Positions 1 through 6,565 of a stretch of DNA of 8,617 bases are shown one piece after another. Within the stretch, counting starts at the first letter, position 1. Each line of letters begins with the position of its first letter. The position numbers and the translations under genes are program-made. The stretch comes from Oxalobacteraceae bacterium (GTDB taxonomy: Bacteria; Pseudomonadota; Gammaproteobacteria; Burkholderiales; Burkholderiaceae_D), in the NCBI GenBank assembly GCA_003132085.1, contig PKWO01000320.1, positions 1 to 8,617 of the forward strand, written 5' to 3'. Below the pieces are notes generated by a model that did no database searches, was not told where the DNA came from, and saw nothing but the letters and a program-made list of their open reading frames with translations.

Positions 1-1
1 G

Positions 2-1243
2 GTCGAGGAGTTAACCGATCTGCGCGGATTTTTGTGGTGGTGGGCCACACCGGGATTGATCGTGATTACGCTGTTGCTCATCGTGTCGCGTACCGCCTTC
101 GCCCGGTTTTTGCCCGGCGGCTGGTTGGGAATGGAATTGGAGCGCGGCTGGATCTGGATCGCGTTGTGCATTCCCATCACGCTGGTGACCAATTGGTTGC
201 GCGGGGCACTTGAAGGCGTACAGCGATTTGCGCGAGTCAACCTGCTGCGGACGGTATTTGGAGCGTGGAATTACGCGGCGCCGGCCTTGGTGGTGTTGTT
301 TACGCCGACGCTGAATGCGATGATCGCGGTCATTACCTTGGGTCGCCTGCTGGCATTGTTGGCGCATGCCTGGGCCTGCCTGCAAGTGGAGCCCGGGATC
401 ATCGTCGGCCATGCGCCGCGCCGTTTGTCCAGCGGGCGCTTGTTTTTCCAGGAAGGCGGCTGGATGACGGTATCGAATCTGATCGGGCCGTTGATGGTAT
501 ATTCCGATCGTTTCGTTCTGGCGGCACTGCTTCCGGTCAGGGCAGTCGCATGGTATGTTACTTCGCAGGAAGTGATGTTGCGCACGTTGATGATACCCGG
601 TGCGTTGGCCGGGGTGTTGTTCCCAAAATTCTCAGGAGCAACGCAATCGCCGACTGACAGGACCGTAGTCGCGCTATATCAACGCAGCATACGCCTTATT
701 TCGGCAATGATGCTGCCGTTGTGCACGCTGGCGGCGGTACTTTCCTACGACGCGCTCAGGTTGTGGTTGGGGGAGTCGTTTGCGTTCAACAGCTATCGGG
801 TCGTCGAAATCGTTGCGATCGGTATTTTCGTCAACTCCATCGGACATTTGCCGTTTGCGTGGCTGCAAGGGGTAGGGCGCTCATATCTTACCGCGCGGAT
901 ACATTTAATTGAATTGCCGGCTTACGCTCTCGGCTTGTATTTTTGGGTAGAACATACCGGAATAGAAGGCGCAGCCTGGATGTGGACGATCCGGGTTTCC
1001 GTGGATTGCCTATTGCTGCTGGTGATGGCGGCAAAAGACGGCGGCCGCGTGTCGCTTTCAAACGCTGCGGTGGGCGCGTCGTTTATCATGCTGGCAGGTT
1101 ACCTGACCGGACCGGAACGTGAGTGGCAGTGGCGCGCCGGAATAGCGGCTGTTGCGTGCGCGGTATCATTGCTGATGGCGTGGTACGGCGTGCTCAGCCG
1201 GGAAGACCGGAGTGAAATTGGAAGGCTGCGTCATGCACATTAG
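2..1243 (+). CDS. Wzx-like polysaccharide flippase, 5' partial
   Basis: This is an integral inner-membrane protein of the MOP/polysaccharide-biosynthesis superfamily, which moves undecaprenyl-linked oligosaccharide units from the cytoplasmic to the periplasmic face. The reading frame is open from base 2 with no stop, so the true start lies upstream; the TTG at 32 is only the first start-like codon inside the window. About 413 residues are visible. They contain many hydrophobic stretches separated by short Arg-rich loops, as in flippases, and no soluble catalytic domain. A typical Wzx has 400-500 residues, so probably only the first one or two membrane segments are missing. The hydrophilic Arg/Glu-rich tail ends in HAH. 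The stop overlaps the start of the glycosyltransferase gene by 11 bases, which suggests translational coupling. The family call rests on overall pattern, since flippases lack short diagnostic motifs. The transported glycan (O-antigen or exopolysaccharide) cannot be told. Confidence 0.82.
   Translation, partial: VEELTDLRGFLWWWATPGLIVITLLLIVSRTAFARFLPGGWLGMELERGWIWIALCIPITLVTNWLRGALEGVQRFARVNLLRTVFGAWNYAAPALVVLFTPTLNAMIAVITLGRLLALLAHAWACLQVEPGIIVGHAPRRLSSGRLFFQEGGWMTVSNLIGPLMVYSDRFVLAALLPVRAVAWYVTSQEVMLRTLMIPGALAGVLFPKFSGATQSPTDRTVVALYQRSIRLISAMMLPLCTLAAVLSYDALRLWLGESFAFNSYRVVEIVAIGIFVNSIGHLPFAWLQGVGRSYLTARIHLIELPAYALGLYFWVEHTGIEGAAWMWTIRVSVDCLLLLVMAAKDGGRVSLSNAAVGASFIMLAGYLTGPEREWQWRAGIAAVACAVSLLMAWYGVLSREDRSEIGRLRHAH
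1220..1225 (+). promoter_or_regulatory. Shine-Dalgarno site for the GT2 gene
   Basis: GGAAGG lies 7 bases before the ATG at 1233, inside the end of the flippase gene. It favours 1233 over the in-frame GTG at 1212 as the start of the next gene. The protein sequence agrees, because the family's N-terminal beta strand begins right after this ATG. Confidence 0.6.
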
Positions 1244-2069
1244 CTGTTCCATTGTCTGCTACCACAATTCGCCGGCGCAGATCGCCCATGTGCTCGGTAG
1301 CGTGACGTCGTCACAGGTCGAGGTGGCGGTGTATTTGGTCGACAACTCGCGCGACGACTCGCTATCCCGGACGGCTGAACAATTCGGTGCGACGTACATC
1401 CACCTGCCGCATAATCCTGGTTTTGGCGCAGCGCATAATGTGGCAATTCGGGAAGCATTCAAGCTGGACCTTAGATATCATTTGGTGCTGAATCCGGACA
1501 TTGCCTTTTCCGACAATGTGATCTCCACCTTATTCGACTACATGGAACGGCATCAGGAGATCGGCTTGATCATGCCTAACGTGTACTATCCAGACGGCCA
1601 ACAGCAATACCTTTGCAAATTATTGCCCAATCCCGTGGACCTGATGATACGGCGCTTTTTCCCGGCGCTATACCGGATCAGCGGCCGTCTCGCACGGTAC
1701 GAAATGCGCCACAGCGGGTATAACAAAATTATGGACGTTCCCGCGCTATCCGGATGTTTCATGTTGATTCGTAGCGCCACCCTGCGTGCGGCGGGCAGTT
1801 TCGACGAACGCTTCTTCATGTATCTGGAGGACGTGGATTTGTCGCGCCGCATCGGGCGCTTATCGAGGACTGTTTATTTCCCTTATGTATCGGTGGTTCA
1901 CGATTACGGCAAAGGTTCCTACAAGAGCATGAAATTGCTATTTCACCATGCGCGCTCGGCGATCCTGTATTTTAATAAGTGGGGCTGGTTTTTCGATGGC
2001 GAAAAAGAAGCGATCAACCGGATGGCGATTCAGAAAATACAGGCGATCGACAATGCAAAAAATGATTAG
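1233..2069 (+). CDS. GT2 (GT-A fold) glycosyltransferase, rhamnosyltransferase-like
   Basis: This is a 278-residue cytoplasmic or membrane-associated inverting glycosyltransferase of family 2, expected to add one sugar from a nucleotide donor to a lipid-linked glycan. Visible motifs are YLVDNS (residues 34-39, nucleotide binding), NPGFGAAHN (61-69), LNPD (86-89, the DxD-equivalent metal/nucleotide site), SGCFMLIR (173-180, acceptor region) and FDERFFMYLEDVDLSRR (190-206). The ED pair at 199-200 is the usual catalytic-base region. These motifs and the length match the WbbL/rhamnosyltransferase-like branch, but the sugar cannot be read from sequence. I chose ATG 1233 because of the GGAAGG 7 bases upstream; a longer GTG start at 1212 would add seven residues. 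It overlaps the flippase gene and is followed by the WecA-like gene after 48 bases, consistent with an O-antigen or exopolysaccharide operon. Confidence 0.88.
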   Translation: MHISCSIVCYHNSPAQIAHVLGSVTSSQVEVAVYLVDNSRDDSLSRTAEQFGATYIHLPHNPGFGAAHNVAIREAFKLDLRYHLVLNPDIAFSDNVISTLFDYMERHQEIGLIMPNVYYPDGQQQYLCKLLPNPVDLMIRRFFPALYRISGRLARYEMRHSGYNKIMDVPALSGCFMLIRSATLRAAGSFDERFFMYLEDVDLSRRIGRLSRTVYFPYVSVVHDYGKGSYKSMKLLFHHARSAILYFNKWGWFFDGEKEAINRMAIQKIQAIDNAKND

Positions 2070-2117
2070 TTTCGGGCAAGCTCACACGCGGATTGCGTCG
2101 CATATCGTTAAATAAAA

Positions 2118-3215
2118 ATGAATTCTTTTCTCGGCAGTTTTTTTATTTCCATATTCTTGACCTTGATTGTGATCAAGCAGGCCAAATTGCATGGCGCGGC
2201 GCTGGACTCGAATTTTTCGGGTGTCCAGAAAGTGCATACGCATATCGTGCCGAGAATCGGCGGCATCGGCATCTTCTTGTCGGTAGTGATTACCGGGATG
2301 ATCACCATGTGGCGCGCGCCGCCGATAGGCGAAGTTATTGTGAAGCTGCTGGTTTGTTCGTCGATCGCTTTTTTGGGCGGAATTATCGAAGATTTTACGC
2401 AGCGGGTGAGTCCGGCCAGACGCTTGGCGCTAACGATGTGCGCGGCGGTGTTGGGCTATTGGTGGCTGGATGCCCGTATTGAACATATCGACGGGATTTT
2501 TTCCCAGGTGCTGTCCTTGGACGCGATCTGGCTATCGTTGCCCATGACGGTGCTTGCGGTTGCGGGGATCGCCAACGCGGTCAACATCATAGACGGTTTC
2601 AACGGCTTGGCAAGCGTCGTCGCCATCTGCATGTTGCTGTCGCTGGGTTACGTGGCGTTGCAGGTGAACGACATGTTTGTGTTGGTGGCGGCGTTGATGG
2701 TGGCGGGCGCGACGGCCGGCTTCCTGGTCTGGAACTACCCGGCAGGGCTTATCTTCCTGGGCGACGGCGGGGCTTATTTCATCGGATTCATGTTGGGAGA
2801 ATTGTCGATCTTGCTGGTCATGCGCAATCCGCAAGTGTCCACATGGTATGCTGCGCTCCTGTTGATCTATCCGGTATTTGAAACGCTTTTTTCAATTTAC
2901 CGGCGCATCTTTTTGCGCGGACGTTCACCTGGAATGCCGGACGGCATCCACTTGCATAGTTTGATTTTCAGGCGCATGGTATTGTGGGCTGTCGGACGGC
3001 GCGATGCGAGAGCTTTGACTCGCCGCAATGCCATGACGTCGCCCTATTTGTGGTTGCTCTCGTTGATGGCGGTGATGCCGGCCACCCTGTTGTGGCGTCA
3101 CAGTTTTATGTTGATTTTGTTTTGCCTGTGGTTTGTGGTTTCGTATATATGGCTCTATGCCCGCATCGTCAGATTCAAAGCGCCGCGCTGGATGATCATG
3201 GGCCGGCGCAAGTAA
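2118..3215 (+). CDS. WecA/WbpL/MraY-like undecaprenyl-phosphate sugar-1-phosphate transferase
   Basis: This 365-residue polytopic inner-membrane enzyme belongs to the PNPT family (also annotated glycosyltransferase family 4). Family members transfer a HexNAc-1-phosphate from a UDP-sugar to undecaprenyl phosphate, the first step of O-antigen-type glycans. Visible features are VPRIGGIGIF (44-53), an acidic pair E91-D92 with RVSPARRL behind it, NAVNIIDGFNGL (153-164), FLGDGGAYF (213-221) with D216, and the cytoplasmic HLH segment (278-280) followed by IFRR. Roughly ten hydrophobic segments are seen, with two more after the HLH loop (about 309-325 and 328-347). The acidic pair is Glu-Asp rather than the Asp-Asp of MraY and WecA. 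No Shine-Dalgarno sequence precedes ATG 2118; the upstream bases are A/T-rich. The N-terminus fits the family, so this start is likely. Substrate (UDP-GlcNAc, UDP-GalNAc, UDP-QuiNAc or UDP-FucNAc) is undecided. Confidence 0.9.
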   Translation: MNSFLGSFFISIFLTLIVIKQAKLHGAALDSNFSGVQKVHTHIVPRIGGIGIFLSVVITGMITMWRAPPIGEVIVKLLVCSSIAFLGGIIEDFTQRVSPARRLALTMCAAVLGYWWLDARIEHIDGIFSQVLSLDAIWLSLPMTVLAVAGIANAVNIIDGFNGLASVVAICMLLSLGYVALQVNDMFVLVAALMVAGATAGFLVWNYPAGLIFLGDGGAYFIGFMLGELSILLVMRNPQVSTWYAALLLIYPVFETLFSIYRRIFLRGRSPGMPDGIHLHSLIFRRMVLWAVGRRDARALTRRNAMTSPYLWLLSLMAVMPATLLWRHSFMLILFCLWFVVSYIWLYARIVRFKAPRWMIMGRRK

Positions 3216-3269
3216 CAATTGAACCCTTTGGCAAGCCTTGATATTGCTTGACTTCCTACTCTCTACACT

Positions 3270-4646
3270 ATGTTGACTCTCTCTCAAAGTATTTTCAAAG
3301 CCTATGATATTCGGGGCGTCGTTGGCAAGACGCTGGATGCCGCGATCGCCCGTAAGATAGGGCATGCGTTTGGCAGTGCGGCGCGCCGCAAAGGTGAACG
3401 CGTAGTGGTAATCGGCAAGGACGGGCGGTTGTCCGGCCCCGAATTGAGCGCGGCGCTGGCGCTTGGATTGCAGGACTCGGGCGTCGATGTGATCGACCTC
3501 GGTGTGGTTGCCACTCCGATGGTGTACTACGGCACCCACGTGCTGGATGCCAAGTCCGGCATCATGGTCACCGGCAGCCACAATCCACCGGACTATAACG
3601 GCTTCAAAATGGTGCTGGCCGGAGAAGCGATATACGGCGATGCCATCCAGGCGCTCTATCAGGTAATTGTGGCCGGCGATTTTATGCGTGGCAACGGCAG
3701 CTATCGAACCCATGACATCAAGCAAGCCTATTTGTCGCGCATTGTCGGCGATGTGAAACTGGCGCGCCCGATGAAAATTGCGATTGACTGCGGCAATGGC
3801 GTGGCCGGTGCGTTTGCCGGGGAACTGTATCGATCAATGGGGTGCGAAGTGATCGAGTTGTTTTGCGAGGTCGACGGCAATTTCCCGAATCATCATCCGG
3901 ACCCGGCGCATCCCGAAAACCTGCAAGACTTGATTCGCTGCCTGCAACAGAGCGATGCCGAGATCGGGTTGGCCTTCGATGGCGACGGCGACCGTCTGGG
4001 GTTGGTCACCAAAGACGGTCAGATTATTTACCCGGATCGCCAATTGATGCTGTTTGCGGAAGATGTCTTGACCCGTCATGCCGGCAGCGAAATTTTATAC
4101 GACGTCAAATGCACGCGTCATCTGGCATCTTGGATTACCGTGCGCGGCGGCCGGCCGTTGATGTGGAAAACCGGGCACTCGTTGGTGAAAGCCAAAATGC
4201 GGGAAACCGGCGCGCCGCTTGGCGGCGAAATGAGCGGCCATGTGTTCTTTAAGGATCGCTGGTATGGATTCGATGACGGGTTATATGCCGGTGCCCGCAT
4301 GTTGGAGTTGCTCAGCCGCCTGGACAACCCGTCGGCGGTCCTGAATGCGTTGCCGCAATCCAGCAGCACGCCTGAATTGCATCTCGAGTTGCAAGACGGT
4401 GAAAATTTTGCGCTGATTGACAAACTGCAACGGGAAGCGCAATTTCCCGGCGCCGACCAGATTATTACGATCGACGGTTTGCGCGTCGAGTATCCGGACG
4501 GATTCGGTTTGGCGCGCTCATCCAATACCACGCCGGTGGTGGTCATGCGTTTTGAAGGTGAATCCGTTCAGGCGCTGGATCGAATCCAGGCTGAGTTCAG
4601 GCGTGTGATTTTGGCAGCCAAAGCGGATGCGATCCTTCCTTTTTGA
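3270..4646 (+). CDS. manB: Phosphomannomutase/phosphoglucomutase (AlgC/ManB type)
   Basis: This is a 458-residue cytoplasmic alpha-D-phosphohexomutase. It interconverts mannose-6-P and mannose-1-P (and usually glucose-6-P and glucose-1-P) through a phosphoserine, feeding GDP-mannose, UDP-glucose or dTDP-rhamnose synthesis. All four domain signatures are present: FKAYDIRG near the N-terminus (9-16), the phosphoserine loop TGSHNPPDYNG (101-111, S103), the Mg2+ loop DGDGDR (237-242), the sugar-binding GGEMSGHVFF (318-327), and the phosphate-binding loop RSSNTTP (416-422). Length matches Pseudomonas AlgC (about 460). The ATG at 3270 has no clear Shine-Dalgarno sequence, but translation from it begins a few residues before FKAYDIRG, as in homologues. 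It lies 54 bases after the WecA-like gene and its stop touches the waaC start region, linking nucleotide-sugar supply to core assembly. No partner mannose-1-P guanylyltransferase is in the window. Preference for mannose or glucose cannot be judged from these motifs. Confidence 0.95.
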   Translation: MLTLSQSIFKAYDIRGVVGKTLDAAIARKIGHAFGSAARRKGERVVVIGKDGRLSGPELSAALALGLQDSGVDVIDLGVVATPMVYYGTHVLDAKSGIMVTGSHNPPDYNGFKMVLAGEAIYGDAIQALYQVIVAGDFMRGNGSYRTHDIKQAYLSRIVGDVKLARPMKIAIDCGNGVAGAFAGELYRSMGCEVIELFCEVDGNFPNHHPDPAHPENLQDLIRCLQQSDAEIGLAFDGDGDRLGLVTKDGQIIYPDRQLMLFAEDVLTRHAGSEILYDVKCTRHLASWITVRGGRPLMWKTGHSLVKAKMRETGAPLGGEMSGHVFFKDRWYGFDDGLYAGARMLELLSRLDNPSAVLNALPQSSSTPELHLELQDGENFALIDKLQREAQFPGADQIITIDGLRVEYPDGFGLARSSNTTPVVVMRFEGESVQALDRIQAEFRRVILAAKADAILPF

Positions 4647-4657
4647 GCATTCCTGAC

Positions 4658-5653
4658 GTGAATATATTGATTGTCCGCGTGTCGTCGCTGGGCGACGTCG
4701 TGCATAACATGCCGATGGTAGCCGACATTCTGCGTTTTTGCCCGGACGCGAAAATCGATTGGGTAGTCGAGGAAGCCTACACCGGTCTGGTGGGCCTGAA
4801 CTGTGGCGTGCGCAACGTGATTCCGATGGCCTTGCGCCGCTGGCGCAAGAATTTATTTTCTGCGGCGACGTGGGCGGAAATCGCCGATTTCCGCCGCTTG
4901 CTGCAATCCGAAACATACGATTTCGTGTTTGATACCCAGGGCTTGCTCAAGACCGGCGTAGTAATGCGGCTGGCACGCTTGAGAGCCGGGGGCGAGCGGG
5001 TGGGCCTGGCAAATGCAACCGAAGGCTCAGGCTATGAAGCGCTCTCCAGAATCTTTCACGACGTCAGTGTGCCGGTCGGCTTGCACACGCACGCGGTGCT
5101 ACGCGCGCGCACCGTCGCCGCACAGGCATTGGGCTACTTGATCGACAGCCCTCCGGATTTCAATCTGCAGGCGCCGTCGTTTGGCACGGCGATGCCTGGG
5201 GCGGTTCCGCCCTGGATGCCGGGCGGCCCGTATGCAGTTTTTTTTCATGGAACAGCGCGGGCTGAAAAACAATGGCCTGCCGCACATTGGATTCAAGTCG
5301 CAAAGAGTTTGCATGCACGCGGGCTGCCAATTTTGCTGCCCTGGGGTAGCGAGCCGGAAAAACGGACGGCGCAACAGCTGCAGGCGAGCATGCCCAATGG
5401 CACCGTATTACCCAGGTTGCCATTGATGGAGGCGGTCATGTTGGCGCAACGAGCGGCGCTGGTAATCGGCGTCGATACCGGTCTGACGCATGTGGCGGCG
5501 GCGTACAATCGGCCGACCATAGAACTGTATGGCGATTCGCCGCGCTGGAAAACGCAGGGGGATTGGTCGCCCAACATCATTAATCTGGGCGATCTGGGGA
5601 CGCCTCCGGATGCAACGGCAGTCGAGGCGGCGGTGAGCCGGCTACTCGATTAA
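4658..5653 (+). CDS. waaC: ADP-heptose:LPS heptosyltransferase I
   Basis: This GT9 (GT-B fold) enzyme transfers the first L-glycero-D-manno-heptose from ADP-heptose to the inner Kdo of the LPS core, on the cytoplasmic side of the inner membrane. From GTG 4658 it has 331 residues. Visible are ILIVRVSSLGDVVHNMP (3-19, with D13 matching the catalytic Asp of the SSxGD motif), DWVVEE (34-39), the IPMALRRWRK block (55-64), DTQGLLKT (92-99), HGTARAEKQWP (197-207, K204) and GVDTGLTHVAAA (271-282, D273), all in the order of E. coli WaaC. Start choice: GTG 4658 puts residue 1 exactly where E. coli WaaC begins. An in-frame TTG at 4643 would overlap the manB stop as TTGA and add five residues. Neither start has a Shine-Dalgarno sequence, so reinitiation after manB is plausible. 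An eight-T run falls at codons 194-196. A gap of 42 bases separates it from the Kdo hydroxylase gene. Confidence 0.94.
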   Translation: MNILIVRVSSLGDVVHNMPMVADILRFCPDAKIDWVVEEAYTGLVGLNCGVRNVIPMALRRWRKNLFSAATWAEIADFRRLLQSETYDFVFDTQGLLKTGVVMRLARLRAGGERVGLANATEGSGYEALSRIFHDVSVPVGLHTHAVLRARTVAAQALGYLIDSPPDFNLQAPSFGTAMPGAVPPWMPGGPYAVFFHGTARAEKQWPAAHWIQVAKSLHARGLPILLPWGSEPEKRTAQQLQASMPNGTVLPRLPLMEAVMLAQRAALVIGVDTGLTHVAAAYNRPTIELYGDSPRWKTQGDWSPNIINLGDLGTPPDATAVEAAVSRLLD

Positions 5654-5682
5654 ATCCATCCGGGCCACGAATGCTGGATAAT

Positions 5683-5688
5683 GGAAGA
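5683..5688 (+). promoter_or_regulatory. Shine-Dalgarno site for kdoO
   Basis: GGAAGA lies 7 bases before the ATG at 5696. A second in-frame ATG at 5681 overlaps this site itself and has only a poor upstream match, so the ribosome site decides for 5696. Confidence 0.55.
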
Positions 5689-5695
5689 TATAGCC

Positions 5696-6565
5696 ATGGA
5701 ACAACAAATCCTCGAAATCGATAACGCCAGTTGGCAGCCTGATGCCGCGAATGCGGGCTGGATTGCCGCGCTGGAGGCCGGCAAGGTGCTGTACTTCCCG
5801 CGTCTTGCCTTTATGCTGGGCTCGGATGAGCAACGTTTTCTGACGCCTGGGGCGCGCGATCCCGGGGCGCGCAATATCAGCCTGGACGCGCACGGCAACC
5901 TGAAAGGGGCCGCCGGCGACGCCGCCACGCAGGCGGAGATGGCCGCCATGATCGGGCGTTTCCGCACGCAGGCGCAAACCTTGATCGATGCGATTCTGCC
6001 CGGCTACCGCGGCGCATTGCGTCTGGCGCCGACCAGTTATCGACCGATGCAGGTGGAAAGCCGGAGCCAGTCGTGGCGGGCCGACGACCGCAGGCTGCAC
6101 GTCGACGCATTTCCGTCGCGCCCCAATTATGGCGAACGGATATTGCGGGTATTTACCAACCTTAATCCAGACGGTTTGCCGCGGGTATGGCGGGTGGGCG
6201 AGCCGTTTGAACAAGTTGCGAAGCGTTTTTTGCCGCGCGCCAAGCGCTACGTGCGGTGGCAGGCGCAGATGCTGAAAGCCCTGCACGTCACCAAGTCACT
6301 ACGCAGCGAATACGATCACCTGATGCTGCAACTGCATGACGGCATGAAATCCGATCTGGACTATCAGCGCACCGCATTGCAGGTGACGATGCCGTTCCCC
6401 GCCGGTTCGGTCTGGATCTGCTTTTCCGATCAAGCTTCGCATGCGGTGATGTCGGGGCAATACATGATGGAGCAGACCCTGCATCTTCCGGTCGAACGGC
6501 AATATGACCCCGACTCCAGCCCGCTGGCCATCCTGACCCGCCTCACTGGGCGCACGCTGATCTGA
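5696..6565 (+). CDS. kdoO: Kdo 3-hydroxylase-like Fe(II)/2-oxoglutarate dioxygenase
   Basis: I recognise this 289-residue protein as a member of the Kdo-hydroxylase family, described in Burkholderia and Yersinia. Known members are Fe(II)/2-oxoglutarate oxygenases that hydroxylate the outer Kdo of Kdo2-lipid A to Ko (D-glycero-D-talo-oct-2-ulosonic acid). A likely iron triad is visible: H135 and D137 in LHVDAFPSRPNYGER (134-148), with H249 in DQASHAVMSGQ (245-255) as the distal His. The block RVFTNLNP (151-158) between them is also characteristic. There is no signal peptide or membrane segment, as expected for a cytoplasmic enzyme acting at the inner membrane. The GGAAGA site favours ATG 5696; starting at 5681 would add five residues. 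The stop and the waaA start share one base (TGATG), so it is translationally coupled to the enzyme that makes its substrate. Family assignment comes from motif recall and context; the triad residues are inferred. Confidence 0.87.
   Translation: MEQQILEIDNASWQPDAANAGWIAALEAGKVLYFPRLAFMLGSDEQRFLTPGARDPGARNISLDAHGNLKGAAGDAATQAEMAAMIGRFRTQAQTLIDAILPGYRGALRLAPTSYRPMQVESRSQSWRADDRRLHVDAFPSRPNYGERILRVFTNLNPDGLPRVWRVGEPFEQVAKRFLPRAKRYVRWQAQMLKALHVTKSLRSEYDHLMLQLHDGMKSDLDYQRTALQVTMPFPAGSVWICFSDQASHAVMSGQYMMEQTLHLPVERQYDPDSSPLAILTRLTGRTLI

Noticed and set aside
1212..1232. GTG 1212 as the start of the GT2 gene
   Set aside because: It lacks a ribosome site at proper distance, whereas ATG 1233 has GGAAGG seven bases upstream and matches the family N-terminus.
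2494..2508. GGGATTTTTTCCC symmetrical element in the WecA-like gene
   Set aside because: A four-pair stem around a T-run inside coding sequence is too weak to call a structure or a binding site.
3219..3247. Promoter-like TTGAAC - 17 bases - TATTGC before manB
   Set aside because: The -10 match is weak and the region is short. Such matches are expected by chance, and co-transcription with the upstream genes is equally possible.
3232..3250. Inverted repeat CAAGC ... GCTTG in the gap before manB as a terminator
   Set aside because: The stem is only five pairs with a nine-base loop and no T-run follows.
2925..3725. Long minus-strand open frame of 266 codons across the WecA-like and manB genes
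   Set aside because: It is antisense to two clearly motif-bearing genes, has a low-complexity His/Arg/Ala-rich translation with no recognisable domain, and crosses the gap between them. It is a shadow frame of GC-rich coding DNA.
5642..6286. Minus-strand open frame of 214 codons opposite kdoO
   Set aside because: The translation is Arg/Ala/Pro-rich with no family resemblance, and the plus strand carries the Kdo-hydroxylase motifs in the same region.
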